A DNA stretch of 64,000 nt from Arthrobacter endolithicus (lineage in GTDB: Bacteria > Actinomycetota > Actinomycetes > Actinomycetales > Micrococcaceae): NCBI RefSeq assembly GCF_026627425.1, contig NZ_JAPNLH010000016.1, positions 1 to 64,000 on the forward strand, in the 5' to 3' direction. Shown piece after piece: positions 41,129 through 50,765 of the stretch (the first letter of the stretch is position 1; the number at the start of each line of letters is the position of its first letter). The notes under the pieces are model-generated. The model had not been told where the DNA came from, did not search any database, and saw only the letters and a list, made by a program, of their open reading frames with translations. Both the position numbers and the translations under genes were made by a program.

Positions 41129-41504
41129 GAGAAAAGATGACTGGGCTTGTCAGAGTATTCATTGGCAGCGACGGCAAGCTCACGACTCATAACCGTTGTG
41201 TCGCTGGTCCAAGTTTCAAAACCGGTCGGGCCAAGTCGAAGGCCACGGCTGACAGACCACTCCCCGTGGGCGTCCCGAATTGAACCCACCGCGGATCAAC
41301 TAACGGGAAACCAGGAACTCGCCAACACGTTCACCGTCACGACATCGAGTTCAACCGAGCCCGTCAGTCAGCATCGCGGTAATCACCCGAGTCAGCGAGC
41401 AGCAGCAAGCCACGCGCCCAGAGGCATCAAAAGTGAGCACGGACTCAACGCCGATAAACCGACACCGGCCGGAAACTGTAGTTCAGGGCCGGGTTAGGTG
41501 GGTG
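41129..41504. other. Intergenic region after the radical SAM operon
   Basis: About 376 bases between the operon and the convergent TetR gene. A 48-codon frame (ATG at 41137 to TGA at 41281-41283) exists but has no ribosome site or family. Bases about 41185-41235 resemble the anticodon and T arms of a Met-type tRNA in a degraded form; no complete tRNA can be folded. Otherwise nothing seen. Confidence 0.35.
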
Positions 41505-42122
41505 CTACGCGCAACGGGCTTTACCACGTGTCGACGGTGACATGCATAGCGTTGAGGTATTGGTGGATCTGGGGTCTGCGCCCGAACGCATGATGACCTG
41601 CAACCCCAACAGGTAAGTGGTGAGGAGGTCCGTTCGCGCTTGGGCAATCGCTGAATCGGCCTCCCCTTCGGGGAGGGCCCGAACGATGAGGGTGCGGATC
41701 TGCTCGCGCATCTGTCGTCGGTAAATCTTCGAGAAGTCATAGCCCGGCAGGGTGCCACGCAGCTCGTTAGAGGCCATCACCATCAGGCACCCATCGCGGC
41801 CCCGCTCGGAGATCGCGTCTACTTCGAACAGCTCCACGAACCTGTGGACGCCCTCGACCCCGGGCCCGGCCTGTTCGATCAGTGCAGCGAACATTGCAAT
41901 CCGCTCGGCGAGATAGCGGCGCAGCACCGTGGCGAAGAGTTGTTCCTTGGTGCCGAAGGTGCGATAAAGACTCGGCTTGTGGACCCCGCTTATCCTCACG
42001 ATCTCCGTCATCGAGGTCTGGCCGTACCCCTGGCGCCAGAACAAATCGGTCAGCTTGGCGAGAACAGCTTCCTCATCGAAGAGTCTCGGGCGACCGATCG
42101 CGGCATCCACGCTAATGCTCAT
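41505..42122 (-). CDS. TetR-family regulator with a likely C-terminal frameshift
   Basis: 205 residues as read. N-terminal HTH: LFWRQGYGQTSMTEIVRISGVHKPSLYRTFGTKEQLFATVL. The ligand domain follows to about residue 183 (LLGLQVIMRSGADP). After that the reading frame gives an unnatural Ser/Thr/Arg-rich tail. Shifting at the CCCC run (41571-41574 on the plus strand) restores a family-like end, QIHQYLNAMHVTVDTW, stopping at 41521-41523. A lost C or a sequencing error is likely. Convergent with the radical SAM operon; tandem operators lie just upstream of its start. Confidence 0.82.
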   Translation of the reverse strand: MSISVDAAIGRPRLFDEEAVLAKLTDLFWRQGYGQTSMTEIVRISGVHKPSLYRTFGTKEQLFATVLRRYLAERIAMFAALIEQAGPGVEGVHRFVELFEVDAISERGRDGCLMVMASNELRGTLPGYDFSKIYRRQMREQIRTLIVRALPEGEADSAIAQARTDLLTTYLLGLQVIMRSGADPRSTNTSTLCMSPSTRGKARCA

Positions 42123-42154
42123 TAGCTCAGTCTACGTCGCCTGGACGACTTTGG

Positions 42155-42199
42155 TACCTCTCGGTAACAAAGACCCCAATAATAGGGTACCGTTTGGTA
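42155..42199. promoter_or_regulatory. Two tandem TetR-type operators
   Basis: TACC-TCTC-GGTA at 42155-42166 and TACC-GTTT-GGTA at 42188-42199. Both extend leftwards to GGTACC. Their centres are 33 bp apart, three helical turns, suited to side-by-side dimers. They start about 33 bases upstream of the TetR gene start, in the region divergent to the SDR relic and the AhpD-like gene. Confidence 0.65.
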
Positions 42200-42260
42200 C
42201 AGAAAGAGAGTTCACCCCCCGGGTCCTGTCTGTGGTCCGCGACCTCAACCCGGAAGCTCA

Positions 42261-42427
42261 ATCGTGGATTTGCTGGTCAATAACGCCGGCAACGTCCGGG
42301 CCGGCCTGCTGGAGCAGTCCGAGGTATGCAGCAGCTTTACGTGACCGACCCGCACGCGGTCGATGCCGCGATTGCTCCGAAGCTGCGCGAGCTGGAAGGC
42401 GCAGTCAAGGACCACAAGAGCATCTGA
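42261..42427 (+). pseudogene. Remnant of a short-chain dehydrogenase/reductase gene
   Basis: 42261-42344 encodes the SDR motif VDLLVNNAGNVRAGLLEQSE and then runs into a stop. In another frame, 42326-42427 encodes a typical SDR C-terminal end (YVTDPHAVDAAIAPKLRELEGAV). The start, Rossmann loop and catalytic YxxxK are gone. It is probably what is left of a gene once controlled by the adjacent TetR protein. Confidence 0.6.
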
Positions 42428-42508
42428 GGGGCAACTAACCAGAATCTCTTTGAAGATTCCTCAACCACTGGCTTGCGATGGCCGACCGAGACTGAAACGG
42501 AGAAACCC

Positions 42509-43072
42509 ATGATCGATTTCCAACGGCACGACGAAGACACAGCACCCGAAGCGAGCAAGGCTCTGCTCGCCAAATCGAAGAAACAGAACGGGAGGATCCC
42601 GGGATTGCACGCGACCATGGCCGAGGCGCCCGGCCTGCTCGAGGGCTATCAGCTGGTGCATCAGCTGTTCCTTGACTCGAGCTTTGACAAGGACGAGCTG
42701 ACTGTCGTTTGGCAGACGGTTAACGTCGAACACGCCTGCACCTACTGTGTTCCGGCCCACACCGGTATTGCAAAATCCATGAAGGTGGACGATGCAATCA
42801 CCGAAGCGCTGCGCAATGAAACGCCTTTGCCCAGCCCCCGTCTGGAGGCCCTGCGCACCTTCACTTTGGGTATGGTGCGTGAGCGAGGAAACGTGGACGA
42901 CGACGCCGTGCGGGCCTTTCTGGATGCTGGCTTCACCAAGCGCCAGGTCCTCGAAGTAGTCCTTGGAGTCTCGCAAAAAGTAATGTCGAACTACACCAAC
43001 CACCTGGCTCAAACGCCGGTGGACGTGCCTTTCCAGAAGTTCGCTTGGCGCGAAGCGGCCGCAACGGCCTGA
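42509..43072 (+). CDS. AhpD-like/carboxymuconolactone decarboxylase-family protein
   Basis: 187 residues from ATG 42509 with GGAGAAACCC upstream. CMD/AhpD fold with the redox motif EHACTYCVPAH: Cys77, Cys80 and His84. This is the AhpD-type peroxidase or disulfide reductase arrangement, not the PcaC one. LDSSFDKDELTVVWQTVNVEHAC and FTKRQVLEVVLGVSQKVMSNYTNHLA fit the uncharacterised peroxidase-related group. Probably controlled by the divergent TetR protein through the tandem operators. Confidence 0.85.
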   Translation: MIDFQRHDEDTAPEASKALLAKSKKQNGRIPGLHATMAEAPGLLEGYQLVHQLFLDSSFDKDELTVVWQTVNVEHACTYCVPAHTGIAKSMKVDDAITEALRNETPLPSPRLEALRTFTLGMVRERGNVDDDAVRAFLDAGFTKRQVLEVVLGVSQKVMSNYTNHLAQTPVDVPFQKFAWREAAATA

Positions 43073-43125
43073 CGTCGGGGCAACGCCTCCCGAGAGATGC
43101 CGTCCACAACAAACCATCCTTTCCG

Positions 43126-43540
43126 TTACCGGAGGTGTCCGGCCAACGGGACCTCGTTGGCAATGAAGGAAAAGTCTTCAGTGCCAGCTTCCGGGTGCGA
43201 CAGCTCGGCGTAGCGGTCTTCACCCAACGGATCGGTTATCACTTCCTGGACCAGGGAGTAAGTGTCTTCATTATTGACCAGTACCGGATACAACAGGGTG
43301 TATTTTATGTCGGCCTGCAGCCCGTGGGCGGCAGCAACCCCCTCGACCACCTGTACCGCGCGTTGGCATATTTTCGTCCGCGATTCTGCGCTGAATCTAC
43401 GGATCGTGGCTTCGAAAGCGGCTTCTCGGAAGATGATATTGTCCCTGGTTCAGCCGGATATTTTCCCGACCGTCAGGACAGCCGGATCAAAGACGTCGAA
43501 GGTGCAAATGACCATGGTCTGCAGCGCTGGCAGCGCCTAC
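43126..43540 (-). pseudogene. M20D amidohydrolase fragment with in-frame stop
   Basis: Minus-strand translation reads LPALQTMV…FDPAVLTVGKISG, an in-frame TGA at 43450-43452, then TRDNIIFREAAFEATIRRFS and ends near GTEDFSFIANEVP. These are the lid and C-terminal catalytic segments of M20D peptidases (hippurate hydrolase/IAA-amino-acid hydrolase group). The TGA replaces the usual Gly of GG(T)R. The N-terminal metal-binding half is missing and the C-terminus is cut. Not functional. Confidence 0.72.
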
Positions 43541-43795
43541 GCGCCTTTAATGGAGGCCGAGGTTGGTGCGGGACAGCGTGGCGCGGACGGAGACGAGCGC
43601 TTCCACGCGGCGATCGCCGTTGCGGGTCACTCAGAATTGCTGGCCGGTTCATGGCCGAGATCTCCGACCTGGTTCGTGATACGCGGTTGGAGTCATGGAG
43701 CCACGCGACTGCTCATCAAGGCTGAGCCCGCCATCAGGACGCCTCCATTACCCGACCGGAAGCGATAGGCTCCCTGCCTGGCGCCGCGGGCACGC

Positions 43796-44827
43796 CTAGG
43801 CGGGGGCTACATCAATGAGCACCTTGCCAACCATGCCCTCTTCAACCGCAGCATGGGCCGCAGCCGTGTCCGCCAGGTCAAAACGATGCAGCGGCAGGCC
43901 TGCCTGCTCCCCCACAGCCAAAGCGCCGTCGGCAACTGCTGCATTGATGTCCTCGGCTGCGGCGTGCACAGCCTCCGTCCCCAGCGTGTACAGCAACACA
44001 AACTGGTAGCGGACATTGAGACTGAAATGTCTGCGCACGTCTAAATGAACGTGATCACCACCATTATTGGCGTAGACAGCGACACAGCCGTTGTTACGGA
44101 CGACTGCCAAGTCCAGTTCGGAGTTCTGCGCGGGCGCCACCTCGACGACGAGATCGACGCCCTCCGGAGCGATATAGCGGATCTGCGCTGCGGTGTCGGC
44201 TTCCGTGTAATTGATGACATGGTCGGCTCCCGCGTTGCGGGCCAGCACTGCCTTTGCCGGACTGCTGATGGTAGTAATAACGACGGCGCCGGCCCACTTA
44301 GCGAGCTGGATCGCGGCATGACCGACAGCACCTGCCCCTCCCGCAACGAGCACCACCTTGCCACTGAGTGAGCCTGGGCTCAGCCTGCGTGGACCATCCT
44401 CAGCAACAGTTAAGGCCCGATGCGCGGTGATGGCTGGAACGCCCAGGCTCGCACCGAGATCAAACCCCGCATGCTCCGGAAGCGCAAAAACACGCTCGAG
44501 GGGTAAAACCGCAAATTCCTGGGCGGTCCCACCGTGTGCCCGCTGATACGCGGCCAACGCCAGCCAGACGTGATCTCCGACCCGGAACCGGTCGACGCCG
44601 GCACCAAGGGCATCCACTATGCCCGCGCCATCCTGGTTGGGCACGACCTCTGCAAAAGGCAGCGGTTCACCCGGTTGAGCGCCTCGGCGCGACTTCCAAT
44701 CCGTGGGATTTACCCCAGAGACCCTGATCCGGACACGGACCTCTCCGGGCCCCGGGTAGCTCACCACACGGTCGACAAGCTCGAGAACAGATGGGTCGCC
44801 GGTAGCCCGGTACACAATAGCTTTCAT
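43796..44827 (-). CDS. NADPH:quinone reductase/zinc-less MDR-family oxidoreductase
   Basis: 343 residues. MDR fold: MKAIVYRATGDPSVLELVDR, GVNPTDWKSRRG, PNQDGAGIVDALGAGV, and cofactor loop VVLVAGGAGAVGHAAIQLAKWAGA. No zinc-binding cysteines, as in QOR/zeta-crystallin. Reduces quinones or enones with NADPH. Single gene with its own start; flanked by the M20D pseudogene and an empty region. Confidence 0.88.
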   Translation of the reverse strand: MKAIVYRATGDPSVLELVDRVVSYPGPGEVRVRIRVSGVNPTDWKSRRGAQPGEPLPFAEVVPNQDGAGIVDALGAGVDRFRVGDHVWLALAAYQRAHGGTAQEFAVLPLERVFALPEHAGFDLGASLGVPAITAHRALTVAEDGPRRLSPGSLSGKVVLVAGGAGAVGHAAIQLAKWAGAVVITTISSPAKAVLARNAGADHVINYTEADTAAQIRYIAPEGVDLVVEVAPAQNSELDLAVVRNNGCVAVYANNGGDHVHLDVRRHFSLNVRYQFVLLYTLGTEAVHAAAEDINAAVADGALAVGEQAGLPLHRFDLADTAAAHAAVEEGMVGKVLIDVAPA

Positions 44828-45161
44828 ACTCCAACCTAACGCGATCCCCCACGGTAAATTCCCGCCTGCTATGGAATTCCCCGTAGACGACTTCCGCCTT
44901 GGCTACGGGGTTAACAACAAAAAATTCGGCCCGGACCCAACAAGACTTCGAGATCGTGGCGTCCAGTATTCTTCGACGAGCCCGAGCGAATCCGCGATAC
45001 GCACTGTGTCCATAATCAGCGGCACCCGAGCCTAGACCGAGCGGCGTGTCTCCGCTGTTCAAGTGATCAGGACAAACGTCTGACCAGCAGCGCCAGCTGC
45101 GACCCGCCCATCCGGTGGGAGGGGAGGATACGGTAGCGGGGGTCCGGGCAGGGGCGGCAGA
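44828..45161. other. Intergenic region, no gene seen
   Basis: About 334 bases, with a noticeably A/T-richer part (44910-44960). Frames on both strands lack start signals and family resemblance. It separates the quinone reductase start from the end of the MFS gene. Confidence 0.4.
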
Positions 45162-46370
45162 TCAGGAGTTATTGGTTTCTGTTCCCGCCCGGCAGCGGGA
45201 GCGACCTGCCAGGAATACGGCGGTCAACGTCAAAATAACGGCGACCGAGGTGAAGATCAACGCCTCGGGGTAGCCCGTGTCCGGGGCCAGAAGAGCGAGC
45301 AGGTAAGGCACGGCCAGTCCGGAGTACGCCAGGCTGTAGAACAGAGCGATGACAGCCCCCAGCTCTCCGGGCGCGGCGATGTCCTCGACCTCCCGCAGAC
45401 CCACGATGAGGCATATTCCGTAGCCCGCACCGAGGAGCAGTGCGGCCACCGCTGCAGCAGGCATCCCGGGCCACGCTGTCGCAAAGGCAGCCGCCAGGCA
45501 ACCGGCGGCAACAATGCCCAGGCCCGTCATCGCTGCGGCGGTCCCTCCGTGGACCGCCCCTGACTCATATAGCCGCCTACCCAAAGGCTGGGAGATCACA
45601 CCCGCGACGAGGGCACCGGCGGCAAGCAGCCCAGGGAAAGCCACACCGAGAACGCCGGTCGATCCGGTTGCGTGTCCCGGGAGCGTTGTGAACGCCAAGG
45701 TTACGCTCCCGAACACCCACGGACCCAACGGAACGACCACGCGCCGGAAGCGGTCCGAGAAAACCGCCGCGGGCAAAAGCGGCTCCCGGGGCCGCAGGCG
45801 CCGGCCGGGCGGCAGCGTTTCGTCTGCGCGCGGTAAAACTACCAGGGTGGTACCGGCCAGAACCAGATGCATCACGTAGGGCAGCACCACAGGTGCGGGC
45901 CCCCATTGGGCCAGCGGACCGGCGACGAGCGGGCCGACACCGAATCCTGCCGTTAGCGCCAGCGCAGCCCGCCTCGGGCCGGCAGCGCCGTCACCGGAAA
46001 GCTCCTTCACCCAGGCGGTGCCAGCTGTAAAGACGGTGCCGGAGACCACTCCGGTGAGCAACCTGCCGGCGTACAGGCCAGTCACACCCCACTGACCAGT
46101 GATCAAAACTGCTGTCGCCAGCAGCGAAACCCCGGTGAAGGCCAGCATTACCGGTCGACGTCCCTTAGCATCGCTGACCCTTCCACCCAGGATCAGACCC
46201 GGAATCAGGCCCACGGCGTAGATACCGAACACGGCCGTCGCTTCCGCATCCGAAAGCCCGAGCGTGTGGCGATAAAGTGCCAGAAGGGGAACAAACTGGT
46301 TTGCCCCGTAGCCGGCGGAAAACATTGCCAGCGCGGGCCAGCGCCATTGGCCATTCATGGAGAGGTTCAT
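45162..46370 (-). CDS. MFS transporter, drug/metabolite exporter type
   Basis: 402 residues, twelve helices. N-terminal YGANQFVPLLALYRHTLGLSDAEATAVFGIYAVGLIPGLILGGRVSDAKGRRPVML shows MFS motif A; YAGRLLTGVVSGTVFTAGTAWV gives motif B. The motif-C GFGVGPLVAGPLAQW is typical of DHA-type antiporters. Start ATG lies one base after the malate synthase stop, so it is co-transcribed with glcB. It could export an organic acid or serve an unrelated drug-efflux role; substrate not readable. Confidence 0.8.
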   Translation of the reverse strand: MNLSMNGQWRWPALAMFSAGYGANQFVPLLALYRHTLGLSDAEATAVFGIYAVGLIPGLILGGRVSDAKGRRPVMLAFTGVSLLATAVLITGQWGVTGLYAGRLLTGVVSGTVFTAGTAWVKELSGDGAAGPRRAALALTAGFGVGPLVAGPLAQWGPAPVVLPYVMHLVLAGTTLVVLPRADETLPPGRRLRPREPLLPAAVFSDRFRRVVVPLGPWVFGSVTLAFTTLPGHATGSTGVLGVAFPGLLAAGALVAGVISQPLGRRLYESGAVHGGTAAAMTGLGIVAAGCLAAAFATAWPGMPAAAVAALLLGAGYGICLIVGLREVEDIAAPGELGAVIALFYSLAYSGLAVPYLLALLAPDTGYPEALIFTSVAVILTLTAVFLAGRSRCRAGTETNNS

Positions 46371-46371
46371 T

Positions 46372-48570
46372 TCACACAGGGGTTACCTGCTGTGATCCCG
46401 ACGGATTCCCGGTGTGCTTGTGCGCGCTGCGGTAACGGTGGAGCACGGGTTCGGTATATCCAGACGGCTGAGCGGCGCCGTCGAGAACGAGTTCGCGGGC
46501 TGCGAGGAATGCGTCGGTGTCGAACGACGGCGACATGGGCAGGTAGGCAGGGTCCGCCGCGTTCTGCTCGTCGACAATCGCAGCCATACGCCGCAGTGAT
46601 GCTTCCACCTGTTCGTGGGTTACGACTCCGTGCAGGAGCCAGTTGGCAATGTGCTGTGAACTGATGCGGCAGGTAGCGCGGTCCTCCATCAGTGCGGTGC
46701 CGTGGATATCGGGCACCTTGGAGCACCCCACCCCGTCATTGACCCAGCGAACTATGTATCCCAGGGTGCTCTGAATGTTATTGTCCAGTTCGTTGCTCCT
46801 GGCATCGGCCGCCCAACTGCTGGGTTCACCAACGGGGACCGTGAGCAGTTGCCGCAGGGACGAACGGCGCTTCCCGGCGAGTTCGGCCTGCCGGGCATCC
46901 ACGTCGACTTGGTGGTAATGGATGGCGTGCAGGGTCGCGGCAGTCGGTGAGGGGACCCATGCGCAGTCAGCACCGGCGAGCGGGTGGGAAACCTTGTCGG
47001 CAAGCATGTCAGCCATATTGTCCGGCGCTGCCCACATGCCCTTTCCGATCTGAGCCCGACCGCTGAACCCGCACTCCAGTCCAATATCCACATTGGCGTC
47101 CTCGTAGGCTGCGATCCAGCTTGACTGACGCATGTCCGCTTTGCGGACCATGGGACCGGCGAGCATTGAGGTGTGGATCTCGTCGCCGGTACGGTCCAGG
47201 AATCCGGTATTGATGAATGCCACGCGGTCACGCGCCTGCCAGATGCATGCCTTCAGGTTGGCGGAGGTGCGACGCTCCTCGTCCATGATTCCGATCTTCA
47301 AAGTGAGCGGGTCAAGGCCCAGCATTGCCTCGGTGCGGGCAAACAGGGCGCAGGCCACAGCAATCTCACGAGGTCCGTGCATTTTCGGCTTCACGACGTA
47401 TACCGATCCAGTCCGCGAGTTATGGCCGGCATGCTGCCCGCGGATGTCGTGAACGGAGCCAAGACCGGTGAACAGTGCGTCGAGGATACCCTCAGGCACT
47501 GGTTTCCCGGACGCGTCGAGCACCGCGTCGCTGGTCATCAGGTGGCCCACCTGACGGATCAGCAGCAACGAGCGGCCGGCCAGGGTAAGCTCCGAGCCGT
47601 CGGGGGCCGTGTATACACGATCCGGGTTGAGCCGCCGGTTGAATGTGCGACCGTCCTTGGCCATATCTGCAGTCAGCGTCCCCTGCATCAATTGCAGCCA
47701 GTTGCGATAGCCCGTTACTTTGTCCTCGGCGTCTACGGCCGCAACCGAGTCTTCCAGATCCATAATCGTCGTAATGGCGGACTCAAGTACGATGTCTTTT
47801 ACACCGGCCGGGTCAGCCGAGCCGATGGGGTGGCCGCGATCGATCTGGATCTCCACGTGAAGCCCGTTATGAACGAAAAGGAGGGCTTCAGGGTCAGCAC
47901 CGGTTCCCTGATAGCCCGCGAGCTGACTCGGTTTGGCCAGTTCCGTCGTACCGTCATTGGTCTCGGCAACGAGGGCGCCGTCTGCGATTCGATAGGCCAC
48001 CACAGCGGCGTGCGATCCGTCCGCCAGGGTCAAGTGTTCATCCAAGAACTTTTGCCCGCGGGCCACGACGGCGGCGCCACGGAGTGGATTGTAACCAGCC
48101 GTTTGCCCACATCCCTGAGCTTGATCGATGACGTCGGTGCCGTACAACGCATCATAAAGGGAACCCCAACGGGCGTTGGCCGCATTGGTCGCAAACCTGG
48201 CATTCAGCAGCGGTACGACAAGCTGCGGTCCGGAAATAGTCGCGATCTCCGGGTCAACTTTGCCGGTCGTGATGGCGAAATCACCGGGCACCTCTACCAG
48301 GTAGCCGATCGAGCGAAGGAAATCCTCGTAGGCGTCCGGATCCACAGGCGCCCCGCCGAGTGAACGGTAATACTCGTCAATCTGCTGCTGCAGCAGGTCA
48401 CGGATATCCAGGAGCTCACTGACCAGAGGCGAGAAGTGCCCAATGACTTCTGCGGCCTGGGCCCAGAACGCGTTCTCGGCCATTCCGATGCCCGGCAGCG
48501 CCTCGTCACGGACGAAAGCATAGAGTTCCTCTGCCACGCTGAGTCCGCTGGCATTCACATAGTTGGGCAT
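46372..48570 (-). CDS. glcB: Malate synthase G
   Basis: 732 residues from the ATG at 48568-48570 (AAGG upstream; five extra residues otherwise). MSG signatures: [75 protein letters not shown], and [25 protein letters not shown]. Length matches single-chain MSG rather than the shorter MSA. Condenses glyoxylate with acetyl-CoA to malate. Divergent from lctP and glcD, which supply glycolate and glyoxylate, giving a self-contained C2 module. Confidence 0.95.
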   Translation of the reverse strand: MPNYVNASGLSVAEELYAFVRDEALPGIGMAENAFWAQAAEVIGHFSPLVSELLDIRDLLQQQIDEYYRSLGGAPVDPDAYEDFLRSIGYLVEVPGDFAITTGKVDPEIATISGPQLVVPLLNARFATNAANARWGSLYDALYGTDVIDQAQGCGQTAGYNPLRGAAVVARGQKFLDEHLTLADGSHAAVVAYRIADGALVAETNDGTTELAKPSQLAGYQGTGADPEALLFVHNGLHVEIQIDRGHPIGSADPAGVKDIVLESAITTIMDLEDSVAAVDAEDKVTGYRNWLQLMQGTLTADMAKDGRTFNRRLNPDRVYTAPDGSELTLAGRSLLLIRQVGHLMTSDAVLDASGKPVPEGILDALFTGLGSVHDIRGQHAGHNSRTGSVYVVKPKMHGPREIAVACALFARTEAMLGLDPLTLKIGIMDEERRTSANLKACIWQARDRVAFINTGFLDRTGDEIHTSMLAGPMVRKADMRQSSWIAAYEDANVDIGLECGFSGRAQIGKGMWAAPDNMADMLADKVSHPLAGADCAWVPSPTAATLHAIHYHQVDVDARQAELAGKRRSSLRQLLTVPVGEPSSWAADARSNELDNNIQSTLGYIVRWVNDGVGCSKVPDIHGTALMEDRATCRISSQHIANWLLHGVVTHEQVEASLRRMAAIVDEQNAADPAYLPMSPSFDTDAFLAARELVLDGAAQPSGYTEPVLHRYRSAHKHTGNPSGSQQVTPV

Positions 48571-48684
48571 ACTCCAACCTTCCAAAAGTTTTGTCTTGCA
48601 AAAAATAAAAGCCTGCCGAGCAAAAGTCAGCCCTGCCTGAGTTCGACCCTCGCCACCGAATCGCCTTTGAGCTTCTTAGGCCCG

Positions 48685-48700
48685 CCCCCGGAAACGGGGG
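48685..48700 (-). other. Stable hairpin in the glcB leader
   Basis: CCCCCG and CGGGGG arms around a four-base loop (GAAA on the plus strand, TTTC in the transcript). It lies between the candidate glcB promoter and the start codon. Could be an attenuator or RNA-stability element. I could not match it to a known riboswitch. Confidence 0.45.
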
Positions 48701-48753
48701 GTGGCTCGCCTTCGGGCCTTGCCCGCCATTCTCCTCGGGAAAACCCACAAAGT

Positions 48754-48781
48754 GGCATACCAACCCATAATGCGGGTTCAA
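48754..48781 (-). promoter_or_regulatory. Candidate glcB promoter
   Basis: Minus strand: TTGAAC, 16-base spacer, TATGCC. A fair match to the sigma-70-type consensus at the -35 box and a weak -10. It lies about 185 bases upstream of the malate synthase start. Confidence 0.35.
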
Positions 48782-48822
48782 TCTGACTGTGTCAACGTTC
48801 ATTGCGCTGACGGGCAGAGGCA

Positions 48823-48851
48823 TTGACTGTGACCGGAAACACGCTTATTGT
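48823..48851 (+). promoter_or_regulatory. Candidate lctP-glcD promoter
   Basis: TTGACT, 17-base spacer, TATTGT, about 105 bases before the lctP start. Good spacing and near-consensus -35; the best promoter match in the window. Confidence 0.6.
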
Positions 48852-48957
48852 CGTCTCCACCCAGCAACAATACGATTCCGCTCTGTGAAATCCAGTGCGG
48901 CTGTCCTTGAATCAACGCCGATTCTTCCCCCTTCCTGAAAGCCCGGGAGCATTCATT

Positions 48958-50712
48958 GTGACTTCGTTCCAACAGATTCTTGCGCCGCTCGGCGGCTCCT
49001 TGCTCGTCTCGGCACTGTGCGCCGCGGTGCCGCTGATCATTCTCTTCGTTCTCCTTGGCGTGTTCCGCGTCAAGGCCGCCAAAGCTGCTCTGGCCAGTCT
49101 TTTATCGTCAATTCTGATGGCCATTCTTATCTGGCAAATGCCTGTCGGCCAGGCCCTCAGCGCCACAGCGGCGGGCGCAGTCTACGGAGTCTTTCCGATT
49201 CTCTGGATTCTTATCAATGCGCTATGGATCTATAAGCTCACCGTGGCGACCCGCTGGTTCGAGGCGCTGGGCAACACGATCCGCTCGATCTCCAACGATC
49301 AGCGGATCGTGACGATCCTGATCGCCTTTTGTTTCGGTGCGTTGCTTGAGGCCCTCGCGGGATTTGGGGCTCCCGTCGCTGTTTCCGCAGCCATGCTCAT
49401 GGCCACGGGAATGAAACCGCTGAAGGCTGCGATGGTATCCCTGCTGGCGAACACCGCACCCGTAGCATTCGGCGCCATGGCATCACCGCTCATTGCACTC
49501 AATGGCGTCACGGGTCTGCCATTGCGTGATCTTTCCTCCATGGTCGGTCGTCAGACACCCTTTTTGGCCGTGCTTGTTCCGCTGATGCTGGTCTTCATCG
49601 TCGATGGGCGCCGCGGAGTGAAGCAGACATGGCCGGTGGCTCTGGTCGCGGGCGCAGTGTTCGGACTGTTCCAGTTCCTCACCTCCAATTTCCTCGCGGT
49701 GGAGCTGACGGATGTTGTAGCATCCGTGGCTGCCATTGGGGCAGTCTTGCTCATGCTGCGGTTTTGGCAGCCCTCGCAGATTCTTACTTCTTCCGGAGAA
49801 ACGGACGCCGGGCATGTCGGCGGGGCCTCTGTTATATCCGCAGCTGCAAGCGGGAGGCCTTCAGCCGGTCACGGGAACATGGCCCGGGGACCGGCTGCAG
49901 CCTCCGTCACCGAGTCCGTATCAGCATCTGCCGTGATCAATCCCCTGTCCGTGACTCACAAACGGCCAACGGCGCGCTCTGTCTGGATGGCTGTCGCACC
50001 GTATCTGGTCATCGTTGTCATCTTCTCGATTTCACAACTACCAGCGGTCAAGACATGGCTCGGGCACGTCGGCACCGTCACCTTCCGCTGGCCCGGCCTG
50101 GACGTTGTCGACGCCGTCGGTAAGCCGGTGGCCAACGAAACCTTCCATCTGGACCATCTGAAAGCGACCGGGACCCTGCTCCTCTTCGCAGGCCTGGTGA
50201 CCACTGCAATTTACCGGATCCCGTTCCGGCAGGCAGTGCGCATCTATGGTGAGACCCTGGTCCAACTTCGCTGGACCATCGTCACCGTCAGTTCCGTGCT
50301 GGCCCTGTCCTTTGTTATGACGCTATCCGGGGAAACGGCCACCCTCGGCGTCGCCCTTGCCTCAGCCGGGGGCTTCTTCACCTTGCTGTCTCCGCTCATC
50401 GGATGGCTCGGGGTGACGCTGACGGGATCAGATACGTCCTCTAATTCACTGTTCGGTCCGCTGCAGATTGCGGCCGCCAAACAAATCGGCCTCTCACCCC
50501 TCCTCATGGCGGCGGCCAACTCCTCCGGAGGTGTCTTGGGCAAAATGCTCTCACCACAGAACCTCGCGGTGGCGGCAGCTGCCATCGGAATGGAAGGCTC
50601 CGAAGGCACGCTGCTGCGAAAGCTTGCGGGCTGGAGCGTGGTTCTCCTGCTGCTGATCACGGTCCTCGTCTTCCTTCAGTCAACCCCGATTCTGGGCTGG
50701 ATGGTGCCCTAG
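48958..50712 (+). CDS. lctP: L-lactate/glycolate permease (LctP family)
   Basis: 584 residues from GTG 48958, with GGGAG 8 bases upstream. Twelve or more helices. Family signatures: YGVFPILWILINALWIYKLTV, FGALLEALAGFGAPVAVSAAML, PLIGWLGVTLTGSDTSSNSLFGPLQ and LMAAANSSGGVLGKMLSPQNLAVAA. LctP and GlcA proteins import lactate and glycolate with protons. Followed 53 bases later by glcD and divergent from glcB, so glycolate is a likely substrate here. A central Ser/Ala-rich loop (about residues 295-335) is longer than usual. Confidence 0.9.
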   Translation: MTSFQQILAPLGGSLLVSALCAAVPLIILFVLLGVFRVKAAKAALASLLSSILMAILIWQMPVGQALSATAAGAVYGVFPILWILINALWIYKLTVATRWFEALGNTIRSISNDQRIVTILIAFCFGALLEALAGFGAPVAVSAAMLMATGMKPLKAAMVSLLANTAPVAFGAMASPLIALNGVTGLPLRDLSSMVGRQTPFLAVLVPLMLVFIVDGRRGVKQTWPVALVAGAVFGLFQFLTSNFLAVELTDVVASVAAIGAVLLMLRFWQPSQILTSSGETDAGHVGGASVISAAASGRPSAGHGNMARGPAAASVTESVSASAVINPLSVTHKRPTARSVWMAVAPYLVIVVIFSISQLPAVKTWLGHVGTVTFRWPGLDVVDAVGKPVANETFHLDHLKATGTLLLFAGLVTTAIYRIPFRQAVRIYGETLVQLRWTIVTVSSVLALSFVMTLSGETATLGVALASAGGFFTLLSPLIGWLGVTLTGSDTSSNSLFGPLQIAAAKQIGLSPLLMAAANSSGGVLGKMLSPQNLAVAAAAIGMEGSEGTLLRKLAGWSVVLLLLITVLVFLQSTPILGWMVP

Positions 50713-50765
50713 CGGCGCCCCCGATCCGGCATCAATCCAGACTCCGAGTAAAACGAGGCAAAAAC

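Larger units (their letters stand above)
48571..48957. other. Divergent regulatory region glcB / lctP
   Basis: About 387 bases holding both promoters and a long glcB leader of about 180 bases. The leader includes the GC-rich hairpin at 48685-48700 and an A/T-rich stretch just before the start. No operator palindrome of convincing quality and no extra gene seen. Confidence 0.5.

Noticed and set aside
41170-41240. tRNA-Met-like sequence (CTCACGACTCATAACCG… and a T-arm-like part)
   Set aside because: The anticodon stem has two mismatches, the T arm carries extra bases and no acceptor stem or D arm can be paired. At most a degraded fragment; not called as a tRNA.
41137-41283. 48-codon frame as a precursor peptide for the radical SAM enzyme
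   Set aside because: No ribosome site, no leader/core pattern or Cys/Thr-rich core, and it overlaps tRNA-like debris. The radical SAM protein also lacks an evident RiPP recognition domain.
44840-45062. Minus-strand frame upstream of the quinone reductase
   Set aside because: No start signal or family likeness; it continues antisense-like into coding sequence and was judged a chance open frame.
48571-48754. Riboswitch in the glcB leader (glycine or similar)
   Set aside because: The hairpin is clear but I could not find the conserved core of any known riboswitch class.
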